A DNA stretch of 64,000 bases from NCBI GenBank assembly GCA_964618215.1, contig CAZTZE010000021.1:1-64000 (forward strand). Reading direction: 5' to 3'. Both the position numbers and the translations under genes were made by a program. The notes under the pieces were generated by a model. It was not told the origin of the DNA and searched no databases. It saw only the letters and a list, made by a program, of their open reading frames with translations. Within the stretch, counting starts at the first letter, position 1. Each line of letters starts with the position of its first letter. This DNA is from CG2-30-58-95 sp964618215. GTDB lineage: Bacteria; Chloroflexota; Anaerolineae; Anaerolineales; Villigracilaceae. This document shows, piece by piece, positions 42,709-51,923 of the stretch.

Positions 42709-43979
42709 GGCGTGGGGGTGATTCCCGGGGTCGCCGATGGCTGGGGGATTGGGGAGGGCGTCAGCAGGTTGTTCTGGCAAATATGCATACTTTCTTGAGC
42801 ATTGTAGACCGCGATCTCGTCTGTCGGTACGCTCCCCAGGATCAGTTGCGCAACAGGCAATACCTCACCGCAGCGGTTCATGCGCGCCAGCACAAGGGCA
42901 TAGATGAAGTAATATTCCGTCAGGCGAGGGTCGCTTCCAGTCAACGAGAGTGACTTTATCGGCTGGTTGTCTTCGCTGACGCCGCCGTTGATGGCCAGGG
43001 ATAGCTGCACGATCGCTTCCGGCCATTGCAGGTTGCGGTAGAGCATCACGCCCCAGTTGCCGCGCAAGTAAGGATCGGTGGGCGCCACTTTGACCGCCTG
43101 TTCGGCATACTGCGCGGCCTTGGCGTCCTCACGCACCGAAGCGTAAGCGCGCGAGGTATACAGCGCAGGTGTGGGATCGGATGGGTTGAGCGTATCGGCG
43201 AGTGTGAATTCCGCGATTGCTTTGTCCAAAACCCCCATGGCTCTGTAGGTACGTCCGAGGGCCAGGTGCAGGTCAGCGATGTTGCCGTTGATGGCGATGG
43301 CAGCCTGATATTCCTGCACTGCTTGTTCCCGGTTGTCGGTGATCTCCAGAATAAATGCCCGCGCGCGGCGAGCTTCGAGTGAGTTGGGCGCCAGTGTGGT
43401 TGCGACTCGGGATTCCTCCCCAGCGAGTGTGATGGCGTCGAATGGCCCGCTGTTATCGAGATACATATTTCCCAGCAATTCGGCATAATAGGCGTGGGCG
43501 AGGCCGTTATTGGGGTCGAGTTCCAAGGCGCGCTTGATGGCGGCTTCGGCCGCCAGATAATCTTTATCCGGCGTCAGCGCCCAGCCGCGCACTGCATGAG
43601 CCATCGAATTATTCGGGTTCAGCAGCAGGGCGTTCTCGGCATTTTTTTGAGCATCCTTGTACTGCCCGGCAAAGACCTGGACGCGCGCCAGGGCGATGTA
43701 GATGGCCGGGTCATCCGGTTTGATGCGGATGGCTTCTTGATAAAGCTCAATGGCCTGCAGCAGTTTGCCCTGGTTGAAAAGGCCTTCCGCCTCGGTCAGG
43801 TATGATTCTGGCTCGCGGGTGGCGGTGGCGGTCGGGACGAACGGCGGCGGCACGCCAGGCAACACCACCTGGTTAATATAAACAGCGATAGCAACCAGCA
43901 ACAGCAAAAGGAGGATACGAAAAACATTGATTGGCTGCCGCCGGCGCTTCATACTCCATTTCGAACCACGCAGATACAT
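42705..43979 (-). CDS. TPR-repeat membrane protein (2)
   Basis: A 424-residue protein. One N-terminal membrane helix (about 20-40; FRILLLLLLVAIAVYINQV), a Thr/Pro linker, then seven or more TPRs (LLQAIELYQEAIRIKPDD, AEAAIKRALELDPNN, QAVQEYQAAIAINGN). It is a paralogue of the following gene and cotranscribed with it. The exact start is uncertain: ATG 43952 is an alternative. The C-terminus is again Thr/Pro-rich. Confidence 0.8.
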   Translation of the reverse strand: MYLRGSKWSMKRRRQPINVFRILLLLLLVAIAVYINQVVLPGVPPPFVPTATATREPESYLTEAEGLFNQGKLLQAIELYQEAIRIKPDDPAIYIALARVQVFAGQYKDAQKNAENALLLNPNNSMAHAVRGWALTPDKDYLAAEAAIKRALELDPNNGLAHAYYAELLGNMYLDNSGPFDAITLAGEESRVATTLAPNSLEARRARAFILEITDNREQAVQEYQAAIAINGNIADLHLALGRTYRAMGVLDKAIAEFTLADTLNPSDPTPALYTSRAYASVREDAKAAQYAEQAVKVAPTDPYLRGNWGVMLYRNLQWPEAIVQLSLAINGGVSEDNQPIKSLSLTGSDPRLTEYYFIYALVLARMNRCGEVLPVAQLILGSVPTDEIAVYNAQESMHICQNNLLTPSPIPQPSATPGITPTP

Positions 43980-44053
43980 AGTGTCATCTTACCATTGCCT
44001 GTTAATGCGCGTCAAGGCGACTTACGTTAGCACTATTGCGTTTTTTCCTCTTA

Positions 44054-44062
44054 TGCTAGAAT
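44054..44062 (+). promoter_or_regulatory. Extended -10 box placed for a leaderless trmD mRNA
   Basis: TGC-TAGAAT is an extended -10 motif. Its last base is 6 nt before ATG 44069, so the transcript should begin at the start codon. No SD is present. Confidence 0.5.
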
Positions 44063-44068
44063 GGATAC

Positions 44069-44860
44069 ATGCAGTTCGACGTGTTCACGCTCCTGCCCGA
44101 AGTCTTCTCCCCTTATCTCGAAAGCAGCATACTCCAGCGCGCCCGTCAACGCGGGTTGATTGACGTTCACGTGCATAACATCCGCGACTGGACGCACGAC
44201 CGTCATCACGTTACCGACGACGAACCTTACGCCGGCGGGGGCGGGATGGTGATGAAAGCCGGGCCGGTATTCGATGCGGTGGAAAGCGTGCTGGGCGCGC
44301 CGCCGGTCTGCCCGCTCATTTTGCTCACCCCGCAGGGACGCGTCTTCGATCATCGCCTGGCGCAGGAACTGGCCCAGCATGAGCGTATCGGGTTGATCTG
44401 TGGGCGTTACGAGGGGGTGGATGAACGCATTCGCGAACATCTCGTTAGCGATGAAATCTCGATTGGCGATTACGTGCTGACTGGAGGTGAACTGCCGGCC
44501 TTGATTCTGATTGACGCATTGACGCGTCTAATCCCCGGCGTGCTCGGCGATCCCGACGGGGCCGCAGACGACTCCCACGCTACGGGACTGCTCGAATACC
44601 CGCACTATACCCGTCCGCCCGAATTCCGCGGCTGGAAGGTGCCAGAAATTTTGCTCTCCGGCGACCACGCCAAAATCGCCAAATGGCGGCGGGAGCAGTC
44701 GCTTTTGCGAACGTTGAAACGCCGCCCTGATCTGCTCAAAGAGGCAATCTTGAGCGAGACCGAGCGCACATTCTTGGAAAAGCTGGAACGCGGGCTGGAA
44801 CACAACCCGGAACGCGGACTTCAGTCCGCAAGAGCGCAGACTGAAGTCTGCGATCCATAA
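44069..44860 (+). CDS. trmD: tRNA (guanine-37-N1)-methyltransferase TrmD
   Basis: A 263-residue SPOUT methyltransferase. MQFDVFTLLPEVFSPYLESS, DDEPYAGGGGMVMKAGPVFDA (about 50-70), LICGRYEGVDERI and ISIGDYVLTGGELPALI form the trefoil-knot AdoMet site. It methylates G37 of tRNAs to prevent frameshifting. The last 15 or so codons (GLQSARAQTEVCD) are encoded by a palindromic repeat. It is apparently leaderless. It stands alone without rpsP or rimM. Confidence 0.95.
   Translation: MQFDVFTLLPEVFSPYLESSILQRARQRGLIDVHVHNIRDWTHDRHHVTDDEPYAGGGGMVMKAGPVFDAVESVLGAPPVCPLILLTPQGRVFDHRLAQELAQHERIGLICGRYEGVDERIREHLVSDEISIGDYVLTGGELPALILIDALTRLIPGVLGDPDGAADDSHATGLLEYPHYTRPPEFRGWKVPEILLSGDHAKIAKWRREQSLLRTLKRRPDLLKEAILSETERTFLEKLERGLEHNPERGLQSARAQTEVCDP
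44814..44851. repeat. Palindromic element forming the trmD 3' end
   Basis: Two related 16-nt palindromes, GCGGACTTCAGTCCGC and GCAGACTGAAGTCTGC, separated by 6 nt and able to pair with each other. They are translated in frame as the C-terminal extension of TrmD. Confidence 0.85.
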
Positions 44861-44899
44861 ACCTGGAACCCCCAAATCCACTAATGGAGGCATAAGATC

Positions 44900-46195
44900 A
44901 TGACAAAATCAAGTTTCCCCTGGAGCAAAACCTTTTTGCTCGGCTTCGGCTTTTTGGGCATCAGCATCATCTGGCCGATATTCAACCAATACATCCCAAT
45001 CTTCCTGCAGGCGGGCAACCCGGAATTCGAGGCGAAACTGCTTGCCGAAGGGCGGGAAATCCCCAAGGTGGTCGGGTTTGGACTGGCGCCCGCCCTGGCC
45101 ATGTTCATTATGACCTGGGACAACATTATCAATATTTTTATCCAACCCTGGGTTGGCGCAAAAAGCGACCGCACCTGGAACCGCTTTGGCCGCCGCAAGG
45201 GCTGGATTCTGCTCGGCGCGCCGGTGGCGCTGCTGGGTTTCATCTTCATTCCGGCGGCGCAGTCCATCCTGGCTATTGCCACATTCATCCTGATCACCAA
45301 CTTTGGCATGGCGCTCTTCCGCTCGCCAACGGTCGCTTGGTTGGGCGATTTGTTCGAAGCCAATGATCGCAGCAAAGCCAACGGGGTTATCAACCTGATG
45401 GGCGGAGTGGGCGGCCTGCTGGCCTATTTCGGCGGCGGGATGTTGTTCAACGCCTTTGGTCGCTCTGCGCCTTTCCTGGCCGGCGCAGTCGCGACCATTG
45501 CCGCGCTGGTGACCGTGCTGCTCTTTGTCAAAGAGCCGCGTCAGATTGCAGTGGAAGAGGCGGATAAAGCCAGCCGGGTAGGTGCTGTGCAAGTGCTGGA
45601 TAATGTGCGCACGCTGTTCGCCAATCCGAACAAAAGCGGCCTGTTCGTTCTGCTGGGCATCCTGCTCTGGTTCATGGCTTTCAACGCGCTGGAAACCGGC
45701 CTCTCGTCTTTTGCCGTGTTCTCGCTGGGCATCCAGCCCGGCACAGCCTCCATCCTGACCGGTACGATGACCATTTCATTCATTCTGTTTGCCGTACCCG
45801 CCGGGTTGTTTGGCTCGAAGCGGGGACGCCGCAACACCATTCGCATCGGCTTGATTGGCCTGACGTTGCTCCTGTTGGCCGGCTATTTCGTTGTGCAGAG
45901 CGCGGTGACGCTGGCGATTGTCCTCGTCCTGGCTGGTGGGTTTTGGGCATTGGTCAATGTCAACAGCCTGCCGCTGGTCTATGATCATGGCGATGAGCGG
46001 CGTATTGGCGCATACACCGGCCTCTACTATTTCTCGTCGCAACTGGCGGCCGTGCTTGGCCCAACGCTGGGCGGCCTGCTGGTAAGTGCATTAGGCAATG
46101 AGTACCGCTGGCTGTGGCTCTTCAGCACGCTCTTCATGGGGCTGGCTTGGCTGGCAATGGCGGGCGTCCGCCGCCAAGAGGCTCAGAAAGCGTAG
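44900..46195 (+). CDS. MFS transporter of the SLC45/GPH-like group
   Basis: A 431-residue protein with about 12 hydrophobic segments. GFGFLGISIIWPIFNQYIP and the loop QPWVGAKSDRTWNRFGRRKGW (about 88-108) resemble the sugar-transporting SLC45 or GPH-like MFS branch. ANGVINLMGGVGGLLAYFGGG is the second half signature. It may move a sugar or related solute; substrate unknown. GGAGG lies before the ATG. Single gene between trmD and the BMP transporter genes. Confidence 0.83.
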   Translation: MTKSSFPWSKTFLLGFGFLGISIIWPIFNQYIPIFLQAGNPEFEAKLLAEGREIPKVVGFGLAPALAMFIMTWDNIINIFIQPWVGAKSDRTWNRFGRRKGWILLGAPVALLGFIFIPAAQSILAIATFILITNFGMALFRSPTVAWLGDLFEANDRSKANGVINLMGGVGGLLAYFGGGMLFNAFGRSAPFLAGAVATIAALVTVLLFVKEPRQIAVEEADKASRVGAVQVLDNVRTLFANPNKSGLFVLLGILLWFMAFNALETGLSSFAVFSLGIQPGTASILTGTMTISFILFAVPAGLFGSKRGRRNTIRIGLIGLTLLLLAGYFVVQSAVTLAIVLVLAGGFWALVNVNSLPLVYDHGDERRIGAYTGLYYFSSQLAAVLGPTLGGLLVSALGNEYRWLWLFSTLFMGLAWLAMAGVRRQEAQKA

Positions 46196-46217
46196 AGTCG
46201 TTTTTCGGATCATGGAC

Positions 46218-46246
46218 TTGCCATAAGGTCAGAGTCGCTGTATACT
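46218..46246 (+). promoter_or_regulatory. Promoter of the BMP ABC transporter operon
   Basis: TTGCCA (46218-46223), spacer of 17 nt, TATACT (46241-46246). The start of transcription would be near 46253, leaving a leader of about 150 nt. No known riboswitch was recognised in it. Confidence 0.6.
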
Positions 46247-46403
46247 TATCATGAGATTTCACAATAGATTTGCAGAAAGGACTATTCGGCGGATGTTCAT
46301 TTGATCATGAGGAGGTGTTTATCTGCGATAAGTTAACTCTTCAGCAAGCATGTTGTCCCTATTACTATATTCCCAGTATTACGAATCAATGAGGAGAAGA
46401 ACC

Positions 46404-47450
46404 ATGAAAAAGCTATATGTTGTAATTGCTGTTTTGCTCGTGGCTGCGATGCTCATCCCGGCCTGCGCCCCCAAGGCCCCCGATTGCACCAAGGCGGATG
46501 TCTTCTGCGTCGGCATGGTGACCGACGTGGGCAAGATTGACGACAAGTCCTTCAACCAGTCCACCTGGGAAGGCGTGAAACTGGCCGAGAAGGAACTTGG
46601 CGCAATCGTCCAGTACATCGAGACCACCGACTCGAAAGACTATGCCAAGAACATCGGCACCTTCGCGGATGCCGGCTATGATGTCATTGTCACCGTCGGC
46701 TTCGCCCTGGGTGAGGCCACTGCCGCGGCAGCCGTGCAGTACCCGAAGATCTCCTTCATCGGCGTGGACCAGTTCCAGGCCTGGCAGTATGATGATGATG
46801 CGACCAATGATATCGCCAACCTGGTCGGTCTCGGCTTCCCCGAGGATCAGGCTGGCTTTCTGGTCGGCGCCCTGGCCGCCCAAATGACCAAGACCGGCAA
46901 GCTCGGCGGCGTGTTCGGCACGGATGCTGTCCCGCCCGTTTGGCGCTTTGGTGAGGGCTACCGTGCTGGTGCGCAGTACATCAACCCGAACATCGAGCTC
47001 TTCATCGTCTATCACAATGACGTCGGCTTCGACAAGACCTTCACCGACCCCGAGTGGGGCGCGACGACGGCCAACTCGATGATTGACAAGGGCGCCGACG
47101 TGATCTTCGGCGGCGGCGGCAAGACCGGCAACGGCGCGGTCATTGGCGCGGCGCAGCGCGGCGTCTATGCCATCGGCGTGGACACCGACCAGTATTACAC
47201 CCTGCCCGAGGCTGCCCCCCGCCTGCTTTCCAGCGCCCTGAAGCTGCTCACCCCCGGCACCTTCGACCTGATCAAACTGGCCAAGGAAGGCAAATTCCCC
47301 AGCGGCAACTTCCTGGGCAAGGGCGGCTACGCACCATATCATGACCTGGATGCCGAAGTGCCCGCCGCGGTCAAAGCCAAGATGGAAGAGATCAACAAGG
47401 CGCTGCTCGACGGCTCACTGCAGACCGGCGTATCCCCGGTCAAGCCGTAA
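46404..47450 (+). CDS. BMP-family ABC transporter substrate-binding lipoprotein
   Basis: A 348-residue lipoprotein. Signal peptide MKKLYVVIAVLLVAAMLIPAC with Cys at about 21. The BMP/Med domain has VGMVTDVGKIDDKSFNQSTWEG, ADAGYDVIVTVGFALGEAT and GVFGTDAVPPVWRFGEGYRAGA. BMP proteins bind nucleosides (PnrA/BmpA) or related ligands; FGGGGKTGNGAVIGAAQRGVY is in the ligand-binding region. ATG 46404 with GAGGAG upstream is preferred. The permease and ATPase genes follow after an intervening small gene. Confidence 0.92.
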   Translation: MKKLYVVIAVLLVAAMLIPACAPKAPDCTKADVFCVGMVTDVGKIDDKSFNQSTWEGVKLAEKELGAIVQYIETTDSKDYAKNIGTFADAGYDVIVTVGFALGEATAAAAVQYPKISFIGVDQFQAWQYDDDATNDIANLVGLGFPEDQAGFLVGALAAQMTKTGKLGGVFGTDAVPPVWRFGEGYRAGAQYINPNIELFIVYHNDVGFDKTFTDPEWGATTANSMIDKGADVIFGGGGKTGNGAVIGAAQRGVYAIGVDTDQYYTLPEAAPRLLSSALKLLTPGTFDLIKLAKEGKFPSGNFLGKGGYAPYHDLDAEVPAAVKAKMEEINKALLDGSLQTGVSPVKP

Positions 47451-47504
47451 CCGGCAGATTGTCACATTATGGTAGCCTACTGGCTACCATAGCAGTATTA
47501 CAAA

Positions 47505-47540
47505 AAAGGGAAAGAGAGCAACCTCTCTTTCTCTTTTTTC
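47505..47540 (+). terminator. Intrinsic terminator after the substrate-binding gene
   Basis: AAAGAGAG and CTCTCTTT pair around CAAC, followed by CTCTTTTTTC. A second small hairpin (ATGGTAGCC/GGCTACCAT) precedes it at 47469-47490. Partial read-through would raise binding protein over permease levels. Confidence 0.8.
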
Positions 47541-47613
47541 AATTATAATTACAGCGCAATGTCGGATAATCCTGTGCTTTTCCCCCTATCGTGGCGAAAG
47601 GAGGTTTTTCTCG

Positions 47614-48015
47614 ATGTCCACAATGATTGCGATTCCGGACAAATTGGTTGAGCAAGTCAAATCGGTCGCCCGTACGGAGGCGTTGGAAAAATTCTTCATC
47701 AATGCGGCGCGCAAACAAGTGCGAGAGATCCGCGCTTGCCAGCTGCGCGAAGAATACGAGCGTATTCACCGCCGTCTTACCCCGCGCCAGGTCTACGAGA
47801 GAACGCTGGCTGGAGTCGTTGCCTTTGAACTCAAGTACGGGCTTTCGTCCGACCAGTTCCTGCGGGACTTCGAAGCGGGTGTGATTGATGAAGACCGTGA
47901 TGACTGGGTAGCCTTTTATCGTTGGCGGACAATGGCTTACGGATTGCGGCGTATAGAAAAAGAATACGGTTTCAAGCGTGAGGCGCAGTCCAGTGGCAAG
48001 CGGTTCTTCTCGTAG
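47614..48015 (+). CDS. Unknown 133-residue protein inside the transporter locus
   Basis: The protein starts MSTMIAIPDKLVEQVKSVAR and is mainly helical and charged, without membrane helix or signal. The N-terminal part (IPDKLVEQVKSVARTEALEKFFINAARKQ) is reminiscent of small antitoxin-like helical proteins. The C-terminal half is rich in Arg, Glu and aromatic residues. GGAGG lies about 9 nt upstream of the ATG. It sits between the binding-protein terminator and the first permease gene. No clear family was recognised and no toxin gene is adjacent. Confidence 0.55.
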   Translation: MSTMIAIPDKLVEQVKSVARTEALEKFFINAARKQVREIRACQLREEYERIHRRLTPRQVYERTLAGVVAFELKYGLSSDQFLRDFEAGVIDEDRDDWVAFYRWRTMAYGLRRIEKEYGFKREAQSSGKRFFS

Positions 48016-48076
48016 GCGCTCGAGGATAACGGGATCAAAGCCGGATGGAAACTTTTAGGCACAATCGAAGGTCAAC

Positions 48077-49216
48077 ATGCAAAGTTCTGAAGAGCGGACG
48101 AGTCCGCAAACCAAATCTATCCTGCGCTTCCTGCGCCCTACCCTGAACGCTCTCGGCGTGCCTTTGCTGGCCGTGCTGACGGCGATGATCGTCGGGGGGG
48201 TGGTCATCGCCCTCGCCGGCGGCGATCCATTCATGGCTTATCTGGGATTGTTCCAAGGCGCGTTTGGATCGCCCAAAGCCTTAAGCGAGACAGCCGTTTG
48301 GGCGTCACCGTATATCTTCGCCGGACTGGCGGTAGCGTTCGCCTTCAAAGGCGGCCTGTTCAACATCGGCGCGGAGGGACAACTGGCTTTCGGCGCAGTA
48401 ACGGCGGCCCTGGTCGGCTATGCCCTGCCGGGTTGGCTTCACATTGACCTGCCTGCATTTATTCATATTCCTCTGGCCATAGGATTCGGCGCATTGGCAG
48501 GGGCGCTTTGGGCGGCCATCCCCGGCGCGCTCAAGGCATACACCGGCGGGCACGAGGTCATCAACACCATCATGATGAATTACATCGCCCTCAACATGAC
48601 CAGTTTCCTGCTCAACGGTCCGATGAGAGACCCGAATCCGCTCAACGTGGTGGCGCGCACGCCGTTGATCGCCGAGAGCGCGCGCGTCACTCCCCTGTTC
48701 GAGGGATTTCGCGTCCACTGGGGATTTGTTCTGGCCCTGCTGGTTGCCGGGCTGGTCTGGTGGCTGCTGTGGAAAACCACGCTGGGCTTCGAAATCCGCA
48801 CCGTTGGCGCCAACCCGGATGCGGCCAAATACGCCGGCATCAACGTCAAGCGCACCATTGTGCTGACCATGGCCATTTCGGGTTTGCTGGCCGGCCTGGC
48901 CGGGACGATCGAGGTCACCGCGCTGAACTATCGCCACGAACTGGGCTTCTCCATCGGCTACGGCTTCGATGCGATTGCCATCGCCCTGCTCGGCAAGACC
49001 CACCCGCTGGGTGTGGTGCTGGCCGCCATCCTCTTTGCGGCGATGCGCAACGGTGCGACGCGCATGCAGTTCCTGACGCAGATACCGGTGGACATCATCT
49101 CGGTCATCCAGGCGCTGATCCTGCTGTTTGTTGCCGCGGATGCGATCATCCGCTACATTTACCGCATCCGCGCCCGCGAGGAACGCGTGGTGCTGACGCG
49201 CGGCTGGGGAGGGTAG
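48077..49216 (+). CDS. ABC transporter permease (nucleoside/BMP type), subunit 1
   Basis: A 379-residue protein with about ten hydrophobic segments of the BPD_transp_2 family. GGLFNIGAEGQLAFGA (about 91-106) and GGHEVINTIMMNYIALNM (about 156-173) are characteristic. It forms the channel with the next permease. AAGG lies upstream of the ATG. The gene order binding protein, permease, permease, ATPase is common for nucleoside importers, although a small unknown gene intervenes here and the ATPase comes last. Confidence 0.9.
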   Translation: MQSSEERTSPQTKSILRFLRPTLNALGVPLLAVLTAMIVGGVVIALAGGDPFMAYLGLFQGAFGSPKALSETAVWASPYIFAGLAVAFAFKGGLFNIGAEGQLAFGAVTAALVGYALPGWLHIDLPAFIHIPLAIGFGALAGALWAAIPGALKAYTGGHEVINTIMMNYIALNMTSFLLNGPMRDPNPLNVVARTPLIAESARVTPLFEGFRVHWGFVLALLVAGLVWWLLWKTTLGFEIRTVGANPDAAKYAGINVKRTIVLTMAISGLLAGLAGTIEVTALNYRHELGFSIGYGFDAIAIALLGKTHPLGVVLAAILFAAMRNGATRMQFLTQIPVDIISVIQALILLFVAADAIIRYIYRIRAREERVVLTRGWGG

Positions 49217-49220
49217 GCTC

Positions 49221-50291
49221 ATGGACTGGCGTCGTTTTGGTTTCATTGCATTGATCATCTCTGTCCTTTTTGGCGTGGTCGTATTGATCGGCCATGTGCA
49301 AATCTCGCCGGCGATCATCATCGTCAGCATGTTGTCCACCACCATCGCCGTAGCCACGCCCCTGACGCTCGGCGCGCTGTGCGGCGTTTACTGCGAACGC
49401 GCCGGGGTGGTCAACATCGGCATCGAGGGAATGATGCTGGCCTCGGCCTTCTTCGGTTGGCTGGCTTCGATCTACATGAATACGGTTTTTGGTTTGGCGC
49501 CTATGGTCAGCCTGATCGGCGGCGTGGCTTTTGCCATTCTCACCGGCGGCCTGCTGGGATTGCTGCATTCCGTGCTTTCGGTCACTTTCAAAGTGGACCA
49601 GATCATCGGCGGGACGGTGATCAATATCCTGGCAATCGGCATCACCGGTTTCCTGAACCGCCAGTTGTTCTTTGAAAAAGGCAGCATCTTTGGCGGCAAC
49701 GTGCCTCACGCCCCCGGCGTGCTGCCGCGCATTCAAATTCCCTATCTGGCCGACCTGCCCGTGTTTGGACGCATCTTCGACCAGCAGCCGATCACCTGGG
49801 CAGCCATCCTGCTGGTTCTGATCACCCATTATGTCTTGTTCTATACGCGCTGGGGATTGCGCACGCGCGCGGTTGGCGAACACCCGCGCGCAGCCGACAC
49901 AGTCGGCATCAATGTGATCTACATGCGCTATGCCAATGTCATCCTGGGCGGCATGTTCGCCGGGCTGGGCGGGGCATACTTCACGCTCGAATCGGTGCCC
50001 TCCTTCGAACCGTTGATGACCAACGGGCGCGGCTTCATCTCTCTGGCGGCAATGATCTTCGGCAACTGGACGCCTTTTGGCGCCTGGTCTGCCGCGCTGG
50101 TCTTCGGCGCGGCGCAAGCTTTGCAGATAAACTTGCAATTCTTCCGCGAGTTGATCCCGCCCCAGTGGGCCTTCCTGCAAATATCTTACGTTGTCGGACT
50201 GGCGCCCTACCTGCTGACCATGATCATCCTGACCGGCATCATCGGCAAGAACATCCCACCAGCCGCGGACGGCCTCCCATACGAGAAGTAG
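49221..50291 (+). CDS. ABC transporter permease (nucleoside/BMP type), subunit 2
   Basis: A 356-residue protein with about ten hydrophobic segments. CGVYCERAGVVNIGIEGMMLAS (GVVNIGIEGMM is typical) and DQIIGGTVINILAIGITGFL are the matching motifs to subunit 1. The start is 4 nt after subunit 1 with GGAGGG as RBS. Heterodimer partner of subunit 1. Confidence 0.9.
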   Translation: MDWRRFGFIALIISVLFGVVVLIGHVQISPAIIIVSMLSTTIAVATPLTLGALCGVYCERAGVVNIGIEGMMLASAFFGWLASIYMNTVFGLAPMVSLIGGVAFAILTGGLLGLLHSVLSVTFKVDQIIGGTVINILAIGITGFLNRQLFFEKGSIFGGNVPHAPGVLPRIQIPYLADLPVFGRIFDQQPITWAAILLVLITHYVLFYTRWGLRTRAVGEHPRAADTVGINVIYMRYANVILGGMFAGLGGAYFTLESVPSFEPLMTNGRGFISLAAMIFGNWTPFGAWSAALVFGAAQALQINLQFFRELIPPQWAFLQISYVVGLAPYLLTMIILTGIIGKNIPPAADGLPYEK

Positions 50292-50357
50292 GGCGGGTTT
50301 GGAAACCTCCCGCTGATTGGGCGGCTATGGAAAGCCGCCCTACGGAGCAAATCAACG

Positions 50358-51890
50358 ATGACCATCGTACTCGAAGCAAAAAACATCACCAAGCAATTCC
50401 CCGGTGTCCTGGCGAACGACCAGGTGGACTTCGATCTGCGCCAGGGTGAGATCCACGCCATGCTCGGCGAAAACGGCGCCGGCAAGACCACGCTGATGAA
50501 CATCATCTATGGCCTGTATAAGCCGGATTCAGGCCAGGTGAGCGTTCGGGGACAGCCGATCGAGATTCACTCGTCCAAGGATTCAATCCAGGCCGGAATT
50601 GGGATGGTTCACCAGCATTTCATGCTTATCCCGGTTTTCAGCGTCGCCGAGAACATCATGCTCGGCGACGAAACAGTGCGCTACCGCTGGGCCCTCGGCG
50701 GGAAACTCGACCAGAAAACAGTCGCAAAACGCGTGCGCGAACTTTCCCACCAGTACAGCCTGGATGTTGACCCTACCGCGCTGGTGGGGCAATTGCCGGT
50801 GGGTATCCAGCAGCGCGTGGAAATTGTCAAAACCCTGTACCGCAACGCACAAATCCTTATCCTGGATGAGCCGACCGCCGTGCTGACCCCGCAGGAGGCG
50901 GAAGACCTGTTCCGCATAATGCATGAATTGACAGAAAAAGGGGTCTCCATTATTTTCATCACCCACAAACTTAAGGAAGTGCTGGCCATTGCCGACCGGA
51001 TCACGGTCATGCGCGCTGGCAAAGTCGTCGGCACAGTCAAGCCAAAGGAGACAAACGAGCAAAAATTGGCCACCATGATGGTCGGGCGCGAAGTCATCCT
51101 GCAAGTCGAGAAGAAGGCCGCCAAGCCTCAAGAGGAAGCCTTGAAAGTAGATGGCTTGAAAGTTCGGGATTTCCGCGGCCTGGAGGTGGTGCGCGATATT
51201 TCCTTTGAAATTCGCGGTGGGGAAATTCTCGGCATTGCCGGGGTGCAGGGCAACGGGCAGACTGAACTCATCGAAGCGCTGACAGGTTTGAGGTCCGTGG
51301 CGGGCGGGAAGATGTTGTTCGCCGGAAAAGATGTGACCGAATGTTCCCCGCGCACATTAACCGAGACCGGCATGGCGCACATTCCCGAAGACCGCCAGCG
51401 GCATGGCCTGGTGCTTCCTTACGCTGTGGCTGATAACATGGTTCTCAACACCTATTACCTGCCGCCGTTTGGCGTGCGCGGCGTCATGCAGCCCAAAGCG
51501 ATTGATGCTAACGCCCGCAAACTGGTGCAGGATTTCGACGTGCGCACTCCCTCACCCTATGTGCCAACCTCGAAACTTTCGGGAGGCAATCAGCAAAAGG
51601 TGATCGTGGCGCGCGAACTCAGCCGGGCAGTAAAACTGCTCATCGCCAACCAACCGACGCGCGGCCTGGATGTGGGTTCCATCGAGTACATTCACAAAGA
51701 GATTATCCTGATGCGCGACCGCGGCGTGGCCGTGCTGCTCGTCTCCGCCGAACTGGATGAGATCACGGCCCTTTCGGATCGCATCGCGGTCATGTATCGC
51801 GGCCAGATCGTGGCAACGGTGGAGGCGAAGAAGGTGACCCGCGAGCAGCTTGGCCTGTGGATGGCGGGCGGGCATCCGGAAGGGTTATAA
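50358..51890 (+). CDS. ABC transporter ATP-binding protein, duplicated ATPase
   Basis: A 510-residue protein with two ABC domains, as in RbsA/NupA-type ATPases. The first has GENGAGKTTLMNIIYGL, Q-loop VHQHFML and DEPTAVLT; the signature is replaced by VGIQQRVEIVKTL. The second has the degenerate Walker A GVQGNGQTELIEAL, LSGGNQQKVIVARE and NQPTRGLDVGS. The second ATP site therefore looks non-canonical, as is normal in this family. It drives nucleoside-type uptake with the two permeases. Confidence 0.92.
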   Translation: MTIVLEAKNITKQFPGVLANDQVDFDLRQGEIHAMLGENGAGKTTLMNIIYGLYKPDSGQVSVRGQPIEIHSSKDSIQAGIGMVHQHFMLIPVFSVAENIMLGDETVRYRWALGGKLDQKTVAKRVRELSHQYSLDVDPTALVGQLPVGIQQRVEIVKTLYRNAQILILDEPTAVLTPQEAEDLFRIMHELTEKGVSIIFITHKLKEVLAIADRITVMRAGKVVGTVKPKETNEQKLATMMVGREVILQVEKKAAKPQEEALKVDGLKVRDFRGLEVVRDISFEIRGGEILGIAGVQGNGQTELIEALTGLRSVAGGKMLFAGKDVTECSPRTLTETGMAHIPEDRQRHGLVLPYAVADNMVLNTYYLPPFGVRGVMQPKAIDANARKLVQDFDVRTPSPYVPTSKLSGGNQQKVIVARELSRAVKLLIANQPTRGLDVGSIEYIHKEIILMRDRGVAVLLVSAELDEITALSDRIAVMYRGQIVATVEAKKVTREQLGLWMAGGHPEGL

Positions 51891-51923
51891 TGTACAAACC
51901 CATATATTTTACCGAAGGCTGCC

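Noticed and set aside
46253..46403. Leader of the BMP operon examined for a purine-type riboswitch
   Set aside because: I could not find the conserved core of known purine riboswitches, so no claim is made.
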